A stretch of DNA of 36,750 nucleotides, taken from assembly GCA_021323605.1 (NCBI GenBank), contig JAJPKS010000012.1, positions 1-36,750 on the forward strand, written 5' to 3'. The translations under genes were made by a program, and so were the position numbers. Below are positions 25,350 through 32,864 of the stretch, one piece after another. Position 1 is the stretch's first letter, and every line of letters begins with the position of its first letter. The notes under the pieces are model-generated. The model was not told where the DNA came from. It searched no databases and worked only from the letters and a program-made list of their open reading frames with translations. Source of the DNA: Bacillota bacterium (GTDB taxonomy: Bacteria > Chloroflexota > Dormibacteria > Dormibacterales > Dormibacteraceae).

Positions 25350-26597
25350 ATGGATGGTGAGGCCGTGCTGCATCGACACGGGATCGACGTGCTCGAGATC
25401 GCGCGCATGGAGACGGCGCTGAACCGCTCCGGGCCGGGTTTCCTGGCCCGGGCCTTCACGCCGGCCGAGGTCGCGGAGTGCGGCGGCGTCGCGGCCAGGC
25501 TGGCCGGACGCTGGGCGGCGAAGGAGGCGGTGATCAAGTGCTTCGCCGCCACCCCCATCTGCTTCCCGCGCCGGCGGATCGAGGTCCTGAGCGGTCCGGG
25601 CGGGGAGCCGCAGGTCCGCCTGCTCGGCGACGCTCGGGGCGCCCGGGTCCAGGTGACCATCACCCACGACGCCGGCCTGGCCATCGCCAGCGCCTGGCTG
25701 GAGATGCCCGAGCCGGGGGAGCGGCCACCGGCGCCCCCCGAAGCGGTGCGGCTGCCGGAGCGGCCGCCCGACGGCCACAAGGGCACGTTCGGGACCGTGG
25801 TCGTCGTGGCCGGCAGCCGTGGTCTGACCGGAGCGGCGTACCTGAGCGCCACCGCCGGCGTCCGGGCCGGGGCGGGCCTGGTGCGTCTCCTGGTCGCCGA
25901 GGGGATCTACCCCATCCTGGCCGTGAAGTGCACCGAGGCGATGGCCACGCCGCTGCCCGAGGACGCGCCGGGGGCGCTCGGGCCGACCGCCCTGGAAGCG
26001 GTGGAGGAGCACCTGCGGGCGGCCCGGGCCGCGCTCCTGGGGCCGGGCCTGGGGCGTCATCCGGCCACCTGGGAGCTGGTCCGGCGATTGGTCCCCCGGG
26101 TCGGCTGCCCGCTGGTGCTGGACGCCGACGCCCTGAACGCCCTGGGCGAGGTCCACGACCGGCTCGACCGGCTCGACGGCGTCCCTCCCGTGCTCACCCC
26201 CCACCCTGGCGAGATGGCCCGCCTGACCGGACGGTCGACGCGTGAGATCCAGGGGGCGCGCCACGAGATCGCGGCCGCCGCCGCGCGGGAGTGGGGAGCG
26301 GTGGTCCTGCTCAAGGGCGCGCGGACCGTGGTCGCCGCCCCGGACGGACGGCTGTCCGAGGACCCCCACGAGGTGCCCGCCCTTGCCTCGGGAGGCACCG
26401 GCGACGTGCTCGGGGGCCTGGTCGCCGGCCTGATCGCCCAGGGGCTGGACCCCTACACCGCCGCCGTCACCGGGGTCTACGTCCACGCCGAGGCAGGGCG
26501 ACGTCTCCAGGCGCGCCTGGGGACGGCCGGTTTGCTGGCCTCGGAGCTGCTGGGTGAGATCCCTCCGGTGATGAAGTCCATGAGGGAGTCCGGGTGA
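25350..26597 (+). CDS. Fusion of holo-ACP synthase (AcpS) and ADP-dependent NAD(P)HX dehydratase (NnrD)
   Basis: Two domains in one 415-residue frame. Residues ~5-119 are AcpS, which puts phosphopantetheine on acyl carrier protein: HGIDVLEIARM with Asp13, RAFTPAEVAEC, GRWAAKEAVIKCF with Glu59, and ITHDAGLAIASAW at its end. After a proline-rich linker (~120-136), residues ~137-410 are the NnrD half of YjeF, which repairs hydrated NADH: HKGTFGTVVVVAGS, TPHPGEMARLTG, SGGTGDVLGGLVAGLI, YVHAEAG. The partner epimerase domain NnrE is not here. No ribosome site before ATG 25350; GTG 25365 is an alternative. The 81-base gap upstream has no clear promoter. GTGA overlap with alr. Confidence 0.92.
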   Translation: MDGEAVLHRHGIDVLEIARMETALNRSGPGFLARAFTPAEVAECGGVAARLAGRWAAKEAVIKCFAATPICFPRRRIEVLSGPGGEPQVRLLGDARGARVQVTITHDAGLAIASAWLEMPEPGERPPAPPEAVRLPERPPDGHKGTFGTVVVVAGSRGLTGAAYLSATAGVRAGAGLVRLLVAEGIYPILAVKCTEAMATPLPEDAPGALGPTALEAVEEHLRAARAALLGPGLGRHPATWELVRRLVPRVGCPLVLDADALNALGEVHDRLDRLDGVPPVLTPHPGEMARLTGRSTREIQGARHEIAAAAAREWGAVVLLKGARTVVAAPDGRLSEDPHEVPALASGGTGDVLGGLVAGLIAQGLDPYTAAVTGVYVHAEAGRRLQARLGTAGLLASELLGEIPPVMKSMRESG

Positions 26598-27733
26598 GCG
26601 TCCCCGTCGCGGCGGCCGCGGCCACCGGTCGGTGGGCAGAGGTCGACCTCGGAGCCGTCCGGGCGAACGTGCGTCAGCTCCTCGGCCGTCTGCCGGACGG
26701 CTGCCGGCTCATCGCCGTGGTCAAGGCCGATGCCTACGGGCACGGCGCCCGGCCGGTGGCGGGGGCGGTGCTGGAGGCCGGCGCCTGGGGCCTGGCCGTC
26801 TCCACGCCCGAGGAGGCGCTGTCGCTGGTCGACCTGTGCGGGGGCGAGCGGCTCCTGATCATGGGGGGGCTGGCGCCGTCGTCCTGCGAGGCCGCGGTCA
26901 GGGTGGGCTGCGCCGTGGTGTGCTCGGCTCCCTGGATGGTCGAGGCCCTGGAGGCCGTGGTGCCGGCCGGACGCCGGCTGCCGGTGCACCTCGAGATCGA
27001 CACCGGCCTCCACCGACTGGGGTGCGCGGAGGAAGAGGCGCCGCGGCTGGCGAGCAGGATCGCCGGCTCCGGGCGGCTGCGCCTGGCCGGGACCATGACC
27101 CACTTCGCCTCCTCGGACAGCGATCCCCGCTTCACCCGCCTCCAGCTCGAGCGCTTCTTGGAAACGCTCTCCCGGTTCGACGTCGATCCCGGCATCCGAC
27201 ACGCGGCCAACTCCTGGGCGATCCTGCGCCATCCGGAGGCGGCGCTGGACGCCGTCCGCCCCGGGATCGCGCTCTACGGCTGCGCCGGGCAGCTCCGGCC
27301 CGCGCTCGCCCTGCACGCGCTGGTGACCCAGGTCCGAGACGTGCGCAGCGGGCACTCGGTGGGCTACGGACGGACCTGGATCGCTCCCCGTCCGGCGCGC
27401 ATCGCCACGGTCGCGATCGGGTACGAGGACGGGATCATGCGCAGCCGCTCCAACCGTGGCCACGTGCTGGTCCGGGGCGTTCGGGCCCCGCTGGTCGGGC
27501 GGGTGAGCATGGATTCGATCACGGTCGACGTCAGCGACGTCCCCGACGTGGAGCCGGGAGACCCGGTCACCCTGATCGGCGGGGGGATCACGGCCGAGGA
27601 GGTCGCGGCCTGGAGCGGGACCATCCCCTACGAGGTGCTGACCTCGCTGGGGAACCGGGTGGCCCGGGTCTACCGGGAGACCGCGGAGCGGACCGTGCCG
27701 ACCGGGGATCGCGCCCGGGGTCAGGAGGAATAG
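26594..27733 (+). CDS. alr: Alanine racemase
   Basis: PLP enzyme that makes D-alanine for peptidoglycan. PLP-binding Lys44 lies in VVKADAYGHGA near the N-terminus, and the second catalytic residue, a Tyr, in SVGYGRTWIA. Other signs: HLEIDTGLHRLG, FASSDSDPRFTRLQLERF, RPGIALYGC, GYEDGIMRS and RVSMDSITVDVSDVP. 379 residues, normal. GTG start overlapping the fusion gene; the acpS-nnr-alr order is common in Gram-positive-like bacteria. Its stop codon bases form part of the candidate promoter of the next gene. Confidence 0.96.
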   Translation: MSVPVAAAAATGRWAEVDLGAVRANVRQLLGRLPDGCRLIAVVKADAYGHGARPVAGAVLEAGAWGLAVSTPEEALSLVDLCGGERLLIMGGLAPSSCEAAVRVGCAVVCSAPWMVEALEAVVPAGRRLPVHLEIDTGLHRLGCAEEEAPRLASRIAGSGRLRLAGTMTHFASSDSDPRFTRLQLERFLETLSRFDVDPGIRHAANSWAILRHPEAALDAVRPGIALYGCAGQLRPALALHALVTQVRDVRSGHSVGYGRTWIAPRPARIATVAIGYEDGIMRSRSNRGHVLVRGVRAPLVGRVSMDSITVDVSDVPDVEPGDPVTLIGGGITAEEVAAWSGTIPYEVLTSLGNRVARVYRETAERTVPTGDRARGQEE

Positions 27734-27752
27734 GCGCTCTCCCGGCGCGGTT
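27727..27752 (+). promoter_or_regulatory. Candidate SigR-type promoter of the ECF sigma gene
   Basis: GGAAT (27727-27731) and GTT (27750-27752) are exactly 18 bases apart. Published promoters of Streptomyces SigR and mycobacterial SigH follow this GGAAT-N18-GTT pattern. Transcription would start a few bases before the sigma gene ATG at 27764, as expected for self-activation. The -35 uses the last bases of alr. Confidence 0.5.
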
Positions 27753-27763
27753 CCGCGGACGGA

Positions 27764-28450
27764 ATGACTACCATGGTCGAAGTGGCAGAGGACGCTGCTG
27801 AGACCAGGGGACCGGCTGCGGAGCCCACCCCTGACCATCCCGTGCGACCGGACGACGGCACCGGAGGGTCGGATCGGGGCCGGTCGGGCCGAGATGAGGG
27901 GTCCTCTCGGAGCTTCGCCGAGGAGGCGATCGGCCATCTGGACACGCTCTACCGCGGTGCGCTGCGGCTGACCCGTGATCCGGCCCAGGCCGAGGACCTG
28001 GTGCAGGACACCTACCTCCGTGCGCTGCGGTACCAGAACAGCTATCAGGCTGGCACCAACATGAAGGCCTGGCTGTTCGCCATCATGCGCAACCTCTTCT
28101 GGGACCGTTTCCGGGGCGGCCGGCCGGAGGACGTGAGCCTCGATGGGGACGGCGAGGTCTCCTTGTACGACACGCTGCGGGATCAGACGGCGATGCCCGA
28201 GGCCGAGGTCCTGGACCGTATCGCCACCGACGAGGTGGTTCGGGCGGTGGAGCGGTTGCCGGAGCTCCACCGGGAGGTGGTGCTGCTGGTGGACGTCGAA
28301 GGGTTCTCCTACAAGGACGCCGCGGAGGTCCTGGGGGTCCCCATCGGCACCGTGATGTCCCGTCTCCATCGGGCGCGACGGCAGCTCCAGAAAGCGCTCT
28401 ACGAGTACGCCCGCGAATCCGGCATCGTCCATGCGGATAGGGACCGATGA
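27764..28450 (+). CDS. ECF RNA polymerase sigma factor, SigR/SigH-like
   Basis: 228 residues. About 50 acidic and polar residues precede region 2: LYRGALRLTRDPAQAEDLVQDTYLRALR, then NMKAWLFAIMRNLFWDRFR. Region 4 near residues 170-215 is LPELHREVVLLVDVEGFSYKDAAEVLGVPIGTVMSRLHRARRQLQ, the -35-binding helix-turn-helix. ATG 27764 or 27773 are both possible starts. The next gene, overlapping by four bases, is an RsrA-like anti-sigma factor, which with the GGAAT-N18-GTT promoter argues for a thiol-stress sigma of the SigR/SigH type. Confidence 0.9.
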   Translation: MTTMVEVAEDAAETRGPAAEPTPDHPVRPDDGTGGSDRGRSGRDEGSSRSFAEEAIGHLDTLYRGALRLTRDPAQAEDLVQDTYLRALRYQNSYQAGTNMKAWLFAIMRNLFWDRFRGGRPEDVSLDGDGEVSLYDTLRDQTAMPEAEVLDRIATDEVVRAVERLPELHREVVLLVDVEGFSYKDAAEVLGVPIGTVMSRLHRARRQLQKALYEYARESGIVHADRDR

Positions 28451-28665
28451 ACTGCCAGGACTGCCTGGAACGGCTGGACCGGTACGTGGACCGGGAGCTG
28501 ACCGACGCCGAGATCGAGGAGGTGAAGCGCCACCTCGTCGACTGCCCGCCCTGTGAGGACCACTTCCGTCTGCAGGTTCACCTGAAGCGGCTGGTCAAGG
28601 TCTGCTGCGACCAGGGCGGGGCGCCGGCGCACCTCCGCGCGAAGCTGCGCCAGATCCTCTTCTGA
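28447..28665 (+). CDS. Zinc anti-sigma factor, RsrA-like
   Basis: 72 residues, cytosolic, no membrane segment. It has HLVDCPPC, the HxxxCxxC mark of zinc anti-sigma factors (His29, Cys33, Cys36), plus Cys3 and Cys6. These match RsrA of Streptomyces: three zinc ligands plus Cys3, and a redox Cys (Cys11 in RsrA, here Cys6). The LVKVCCDQGGAPAHLRAKL end also matches RsrA, including the Cys pair. By analogy it holds the sigma factor until disulfide stress releases zinc. ATGA overlap with the sigma gene. Confidence 0.88.
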   Translation: MNCQDCLERLDRYVDRELTDAEIEEVKRHLVDCPPCEDHFRLQVHLKRLVKVCCDQGGAPAHLRAKLRQILF

Positions 28666-28735
28666 GCCTTCTGAACCCCGGAGCGGGTCCGGTTGCTGCG
28701 TGGCCCGACCGACGAGCGGTGGCTCGAGCGGGTCT

Positions 28736-28763
28736 TTTAGATTCTAAATTTTTTGGCTAGAAT
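28736..28763 (+). promoter_or_regulatory. AT-rich promoter island with a palindrome
   Basis: TTTAGA (28736-28741), 16 bases, then TAGAAT (28758-28763): a plausible SigA-type promoter. The -35 overlaps the palindrome TTTAGATTCTAAA (28736-28748), followed by six T. This is the most AT-rich spot in the window. It could instead be read as a weak terminator of the sigma operon. The rest of the 115-base gap holds only a small CCGGA/TCCGG hairpin (28678-28692). Confidence 0.5.
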
Positions 28764-28780
28764 GAGCCTCACTTCGTAAC

Positions 28781-29230
28781 GTGGTTGTGGGGAAGGGGAG
28801 CAGGCTGTGGAGAGCCATGCTCGAGGACGCGAACCGAGACATTCAGCGACTGACCCGTGAAGCCATCCGCAGGCGCATCCGCCAGGAGCAGCTGGACCGT
28901 GTGGTCCGGGCGATCGACGATCTCCTGTTCCAGCTCGAGGACCTGAATCTGCAGGGCGTGGACCGGGTGCCGGCGACGCTACGGCAGCGCGCCGGGCGCA
29001 TCCTGGAGGCCCTGCCGCGCCGGGACGAGTCGGACGGGATCCGCATCCGTTATCGCGTGGTCCCGATGATGGACGTCCTGTTCCGGGCGCAGGAGATGCT
29101 GTTCAGGCTGCGGGATCCCCGTCGGGCCGACTACGAGGCCGAGGACGAGGCGGTGGAGCGAGCGGAGCGGGCCGAACAGCTTCAGCGAGTCCAGCAGATC
29201 GCAACCGAGATCACCGAGTCGAATCCCTGA
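28781..29230 (+). CDS. Hypothetical helical protein, unknown function
   Basis: Up to 149 residues, charged and almost wholly alpha-helical by composition, with no membrane segment, cysteine or recognised domain. Long runs of Arg, Glu and Leu (RRRIRQEQLDRVVRAIDDLLFQLEDL; EDEAVERAERAEQLQRVQ) suggest coiled coils. GTG 28781 has no ribosome site; ATG 28817 has GGAG four bases upstream and would give 137 residues, which may be the better start. It has its own candidate promoter and is followed by a hairpin. I do not recognise the family. Confidence 0.7.
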   Translation: MVVGKGSRLWRAMLEDANRDIQRLTREAIRRRIRQEQLDRVVRAIDDLLFQLEDLNLQGVDRVPATLRQRAGRILEALPRRDESDGIRIRYRVVPMMDVLFRAQEMLFRLRDPRRADYEAEDEAVERAERAEQLQRVQQIATEITESNP

Positions 29231-29247
29231 CGCGGTGCGGCACCGCG
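29231..29247 (+). terminator. Short hairpin directly after the hypothetical gene
   Basis: CGCGGTG, a CGG loop and CACCGCG form a perfect 7-bp stem starting on the base after the stop codon, in the gap between two converging genes. No T-run. The remaining ~85 bases of this gap show nothing else. Confidence 0.45.
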
Positions 29248-29332
29248 CCCGATCCGATGGGTCTCCGCGCGATGGCCGGGCCGACGGTGACGGCAGTCGT
29301 GCCGGAGCCGGGCGGTTGCGCGTCCGACCGCC

Positions 29333-30334
29333 TCAGGCGCAGTCGGCGAAGTCCTGGGTGAACATCTCCTCGTAGCCGCCGAGGCCGCGATAGGCCCCGA
29401 TGCCGACGCAGCGGAAGTCGGGGTTCAGGATGTTGGCGCGGTGATCGGGGCTGGCCATGAGGAGGCTCCACGCCTGGTCCAGGTTCTCGGCGAAGGCGAT
29501 GTTCTCTCCGGCGGTGACATAGTGGAAGTGCAGGGCCTGGAGCCGCTGGTAGGGGGTCTGCCCGGTGGGGGTGCGGTGGGAGAAGTAATGACGTCGATAC
29601 ATGTCCAGACTGTGCTGACGCGCCGCCTCACGGAGCACCGGGTTCATCACCAGCGGCGCCAGGCCGGCCTGGGCGCGCGCCTGGTTGATCTGCTGGAGCA
29701 TGGCCTCCTCGTCGGCCGGGGCGGGCTGGACCTGGAGATCGGCCGGGAGCTTCAGGCGATAGAAGGCGTCCTGGCCGGGGTTCATGGGCGGGGCGCTGAC
29801 CAGGATCTGGTCCGAGGAGGGCGCTCCCGGCACCAGCAGGCGCTGGAGGGGCTCCTGCAGAGGTGCGGCCAGGTTGGTGATCTCGGGCGCGAGGAGGGAT
29901 CCCTGGACCAGTTGCTGGGCGCCGCTGAAGGGGACGACCAGGAGCGATGAGAGCCCCAGGGTCGAGACCAGGGCCGCCACCCCGAGGGCGGGGATGGCGC
30001 TCGCCACCGCCCGGGGACGGGGGGGAAGGCCACCGGCGGCGACCGCAAGCCGGCCGCAGAGCTTTCCCATCGGAGTCTGCACCAGCGCGTGCACGATGGC
30101 CAGGGGGACGAGGAAGGCCCCGAACCCGGCCACGTTCTGAGGGATGCCGACGTGCCGGTGGATGAACTGCCCTGCGGGCCAGGCGAGGGGGAGGGCCACG
30201 GCCAGGGCGGCCACGAACGCCACCAGCTCGGTGAGGTAGGGTACGAAACCACGTCGTGCCGCGTGGACGACGAGGGCGGCGGTGCCGCCGATCAGGATCG
30301 GATCGAGCAGGTTGGCGTGAAACGGCAGGTGCAC
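29333..30334 (-). CDS. Membrane protein with CvpA-like N-terminus and C-terminal CAP domain
   Basis: 333 residues, the only gene on this strand. The N-terminal half has about four hydrophobic segments (PILIGGTAALVVHAARR; LTELVAFVAALAVALPLAW; FGAFLVPLAIVHALV; AIPALGVAALVSTLGLSSLLVV) resembling CvpA/colicin V production proteins. The C-terminal ~125 residues are a CAP/SCP domain: INQARAQAGLAPL, HSLDMYRRHYFSH, GENIAFAENL and SPDHRANILNPDF, similar to bacterial YkwD-type proteins. It is probably anchored with CAP outside. Role unknown. GTG start, no ribosome site; TATACT (30344-30349, complement) ends nine bases upstream. Confidence 0.85.
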   Translation of the reverse strand: MHLPFHANLLDPILIGGTAALVVHAARRGFVPYLTELVAFVAALAVALPLAWPAGQFIHRHVGIPQNVAGFGAFLVPLAIVHALVQTPMGKLCGRLAVAAGGLPPRPRAVASAIPALGVAALVSTLGLSSLLVVPFSGAQQLVQGSLLAPEITNLAAPLQEPLQRLLVPGAPSSDQILVSAPPMNPGQDAFYRLKLPADLQVQPAPADEEAMLQQINQARAQAGLAPLVMNPVLREAARQHSLDMYRRHYFSHRTPTGQTPYQRLQALHFHYVTAGENIAFAENLDQAWSLLMASPDHRANILNPDFRCVGIGAYRGLGGYEEMFTQDFADCA

Positions 30335-30343
30335 CGGGTGAGG

Positions 30344-30349
30344 AGTATA
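30344..30349 (-). promoter_or_regulatory. -10 element of the CAP-domain gene
   Basis: TATACT on the minus strand, nine bases before the GTG of the CAP gene. No good -35 is seen. Together with the missing ribosome site it suggests a leaderless or very short-leader mRNA. The element lies in the 21 bases between two divergent start codons. Confidence 0.4.
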
Positions 30350-30355
30350 GGTTCG

Positions 30356-31009
30356 GTGAGCCCGACCCGACGGCAGGCGCTGGAGCGCATCCGCACCGCC
30401 CGCTTGTACGCCATCACCCCCGAGGCCGCTCCCGAGCGAATCGTTTCCCTGGTGACGGCCTGGCTGCGTGGCGGCGTGGACGTGGTGCAGCTGCGGCTGA
30501 AGCGGCTCCCGCGTGGGCAGCTGGTGCGGCTGGCCGACCGCCTGGCGCCGGCGTGCGCGGCCGCGGGCGTGCCCTTCATCGTCGACGACCAGGTGGACGT
30601 GGCCCTGCTCAGCGGTGCCACCGGGGTCCACGTGGGTCCCGACGACCTGAGCGTGGCCGCGGTGCGGCGTGTGTCCGGCGACCTGGTGGTGGGGGCCTCG
30701 GCGGCGACGCCGGAGGAGGCGCGGGAGGCGGTGCGCCAGGGGGCCGACTACCTCGGCTCCGGGCCCGCCTATGCCACCCCGATCAAGACCCGAAAGCCCG
30801 TGATCGGCCCCGCCGGTGTGGCGGCGGTGGCGGCGGCGGTGACGGTCCCGGTGTTCGCCATCGGCGGCATCGAGCGATCGCGCCTGGCCGAGCTCCAGTC
30901 GGCGGGGGTGGGACGGGTCTGTGCCATCCGTGCCCTGAGCGAGGCCGCCGACCCCGAGGCGGAGGTGCGGGCCTGGCGCCGGGCGCTGTACGGGTCACCG
31001 CTCCGGTGA
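30356..31009 (+). CDS. thiE: Thiamine-phosphate synthase
   Basis: Joins the pyrimidine and thiazole halves of thiamine. Motifs: RLYAITPEA, GVDVVQLRLKRLP (usual VQLREK, here Leu for Glu), FIVDDQVDVALL, GATGVHVGPDDL, ASAATPEEAREAVRQGADYLGSGPAYATPIKTRKP, and PVFAIGGI. 217 residues from GTG 30356; GTG 30338 in the same frame is possible. It is divergent from the CAP gene with at most 21 bases between starts. GTGA overlap with thiL. Confidence 0.92.
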   Translation: MSPTRRQALERIRTARLYAITPEAAPERIVSLVTAWLRGGVDVVQLRLKRLPRGQLVRLADRLAPACAAAGVPFIVDDQVDVALLSGATGVHVGPDDLSVAAVRRVSGDLVVGASAATPEEAREAVRQGADYLGSGPAYATPIKTRKPVIGPAGVAAVAAAVTVPVFAIGGIERSRLAELQSAGVGRVCAIRALSEAADPEAEVRAWRRALYGSPLR

Positions 31010-31863
31010 ACGAGCTGGAGCTGGTCGCCACCCTCCTGCCCTACCTCGCCGCGGCAGACGGCGACCTGGTGATCGGCGCCGGCGAGGACGACGCGGCCGC
31101 CTGGCGCGAGCCCGACGGTTCCTTCACCGTGGCCACCTGCGACACCTCGGTCGAGGGGGTGCACTTCGACCTCTCCCGGCAGCAGCCGGAGGACGTCGGC
31201 TGGCGGGCCCTCTGTTTCGCGCTCGGCGACCTGGCCGCCAAAGGAGCCCGCCCCACCTACGGGCTGGTCTCGCTGTCGGTGCCGCGGCGCTGGGGGCCGG
31301 GGATCGCTCCGGGCGTCTATCGGGGGCTGGCTCAGCTGGCGGGGCGGGTGGGCCTGCGTCTGATCGGGGGCGACACCACCGCCGCCCCGCACGACGGCTC
31401 CCTCACCCTCGCCCTGCTCGGGACCACGCGGGTCCGGCCCGTGCCCCGCTCGGCGGCCCGGCCGGGATGGGAGGTGGGGGTCACGGGACCCCTGGGGGGG
31501 GCCTCGCTTGAGTGGGCACGACCCGAGCCGCGGCTCGAGCTGGGCGCGCGGCTCGCCGCGGCCGGGCTCTGCTGCGGCGACGTGAGCGACGGCCTGCTGC
31601 GGGAGATGGACAAGTTCGCGGCCGCGGCCGGTGTGGGGGCGCGCCTCCGCCTCGACGCGGTACCGCTGGCGCCGGGGGTGACCGACCCCCGGCGGGCCCT
31701 GGCCAGCGGCGAGGAGGTCGAGCTGGTGTGCTGCGGACCGGGGCCGTTGCCCGCCGGGCTGATCACGGTTGGGGATCTGACGGAGGATGGAAAGGTGATC
31801 GTCGTCGACGCTCGGGGCCGGGTGGTCGAGGTGGAGGATCGTGGCTACGACCACTTCGCGTGA
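31006..31863 (+). CDS. thiL: Thiamine-monophosphate kinase
   Basis: Phosphorylates thiamine monophosphate to the diphosphate. PurM-like fold. Signs: GAGEDDAAAW (divergent form of the GDDxA metal site), DTSVEGVHFDL, ALGDLAAKGARPTYGLVSL, LIGGDTTAAPHDGSLTLALLG, GDVSDGLLREMDK, SGEEVELVCC and the end RGYDHFA, matching the usual WDHF end of ThiL. 285 residues, somewhat below the usual ~310-330. GTG start overlapping thiE, and a 23-base overlap with tsaE. Confidence 0.92.
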   Translation: MNELELVATLLPYLAAADGDLVIGAGEDDAAAWREPDGSFTVATCDTSVEGVHFDLSRQQPEDVGWRALCFALGDLAAKGARPTYGLVSLSVPRRWGPGIAPGVYRGLAQLAGRVGLRLIGGDTTAAPHDGSLTLALLGTTRVRPVPRSAARPGWEVGVTGPLGGASLEWARPEPRLELGARLAAAGLCCGDVSDGLLREMDKFAAAAGVGARLRLDAVPLAPGVTDPRRALASGEEVELVCCGPGPLPAGLITVGDLTEDGKVIVVDARGRVVEVEDRGYDHFA

Positions 31864-32278
31864 GCTGGTGACCGTCTCCGCCGCCGGGACCGAGGCGGCC
31901 GCGGAGCGACTGGCGCGTCACCTGCGCCGCGGCGATCTGGTGCTGCTGGTGGGTGACCTCGGTGCGGGCAAGACCACCTTCGTGCGGGGGCTGGCCCGGG
32001 GATTGGGCTCGCCCGCGGACGTGATGAGCCCCACCTTCCAGCTGGTTCGGGTCTACCCTGGACGGGTGCAGCTGGCCCACGTCGATCTCTACCGCCTCGT
32101 CGACCCCGACGAGTTGGGCGACCTGGGGCTCGACGAGCTCCTGGAGGAGGGTGCCGCGGTCGTGGAGTGGGGCGAGCGCCTGGACGGCCCGGCCACCGCT
32201 CGCGTCTCCTTTGAGATGCTGGAGGACGACCGTCGACGGCTGCGGCTGGAGGAGGCACCGCCGTCGTGGTCCTGGTGA
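31841..32278 (+). CDS. tsaE: tRNA t6A biosynthesis ATPase TsaE
   Basis: ATPase of the TsaBDE complex that adds threonylcarbamoyl to A37 of tRNAs reading ANN codons. Walker [14 protein letters not shown] at residues ~38-50, [20 protein letters not shown] and VVEWGERL are family marks. 145 residues, normal. GTG start inside thiL with GGAGGATC upstream. It overlaps tsaB by 13 bases. Confidence 0.95.
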   Translation: MATTTSRELVTVSAAGTEAAAERLARHLRRGDLVLLVGDLGAGKTTFVRGLARGLGSPADVMSPTFQLVRVYPGRVQLAHVDLYRLVDPDELGDLGLDELLEEGAAVVEWGERLDGPATARVSFEMLEDDRRRLRLEEAPPSWSW

Positions 32279-32847
32279 TCGATACCTCCTCCACCCGTTC
32301 CGCCCTGGCCCTGGTCGAGGCCGGCGAGCCGCTGGCGGAGGACGTGCGCGAAGGAGGGCGCGAGCGAGACCTCCCTGGGCGGGTGACGGCGCTGGTGGGT
32401 TCGAGCTGCCCCGCGGCCGTGTGCGTGTCGCTGGGGCCCGGGTCCTTCACCGGCCTACGCGTCGGCGTCAGCTTCGGGGTGGGGTTCGCCCTTGCGCTCG
32501 GCGTCCCCCTGCTCGGCCTGGGCTCGCTGGAGCTGCAGGCGGCGCGGGCCCGGGGACCGGCCACGGCCGTGGTCGAGGCGGGCCGCGGGCGCGTGTACTG
32601 GGCGGCGCCGGGTGGGGCGCCTCGGCACGGCGATCCGGAGGATCTGCCCCGCCAGCACCCGGTGGTGGGCTGGTTGCGGCCGCCCACCGCGGAGCGGCTC
32701 CGGAGGATGGGGCTGCGACTCCTGTGCGAGCCGGAGGCGGACGGCTTTGCGATGGCGGCGGCCCGTCTCCTGGGGCGGGCCCGGGAGCTCGGCTATGATA
32801 CGGTCGAGCTGGAGTACATGCAGTCGGTCGGTCGGGTGCGGGTGTAG
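32266..32847 (+). CDS. tsaB: tRNA t6A biosynthesis protein TsaB
   Basis: Inactive TsaD relative that scaffolds the t6A complex. [19 protein letters not shown] at the start and VSLGPGSFTGLRVGVSFGVGFALALGVPLLGLGSLE in the middle are diagnostic. 193 residues, slightly short of the usual 220-230, with a reduced C-terminal half. GTG start within tsaE; 17 bases before rimI. Confidence 0.93.
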   Translation: MVLVIDTSSTRSALALVEAGEPLAEDVREGGRERDLPGRVTALVGSSCPAAVCVSLGPGSFTGLRVGVSFGVGFALALGVPLLGLGSLELQAARARGPATAVVEAGRGRVYWAAPGGAPRHGDPEDLPRQHPVVGWLRPPTAERLRRMGLRLLCEPEADGFAMAAARLLGRARELGYDTVELEYMQSVGRVRV

Positions 32848-32864
32848 GGACCGGGAGCTGGACA

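Noticed and set aside
23376-26486. 1036-codon open frame on the minus strand opposite glmS, acpS-nnrD and alr
   Set aside because: High-GC coding DNA often leaves the opposite strand open. The frame runs against two well-recognised genes, and its product is a low-complexity His/Arg/Gly/Gln mixture with no domain.
28736-28754. Rho-independent terminator of the sigma operon
   Set aside because: The TTTAGA/TCTAAA arms leave a one-base centre, so the usable stem is only about four A-U-rich pairs; too weak despite the T-run. Promoter or operator fits better.
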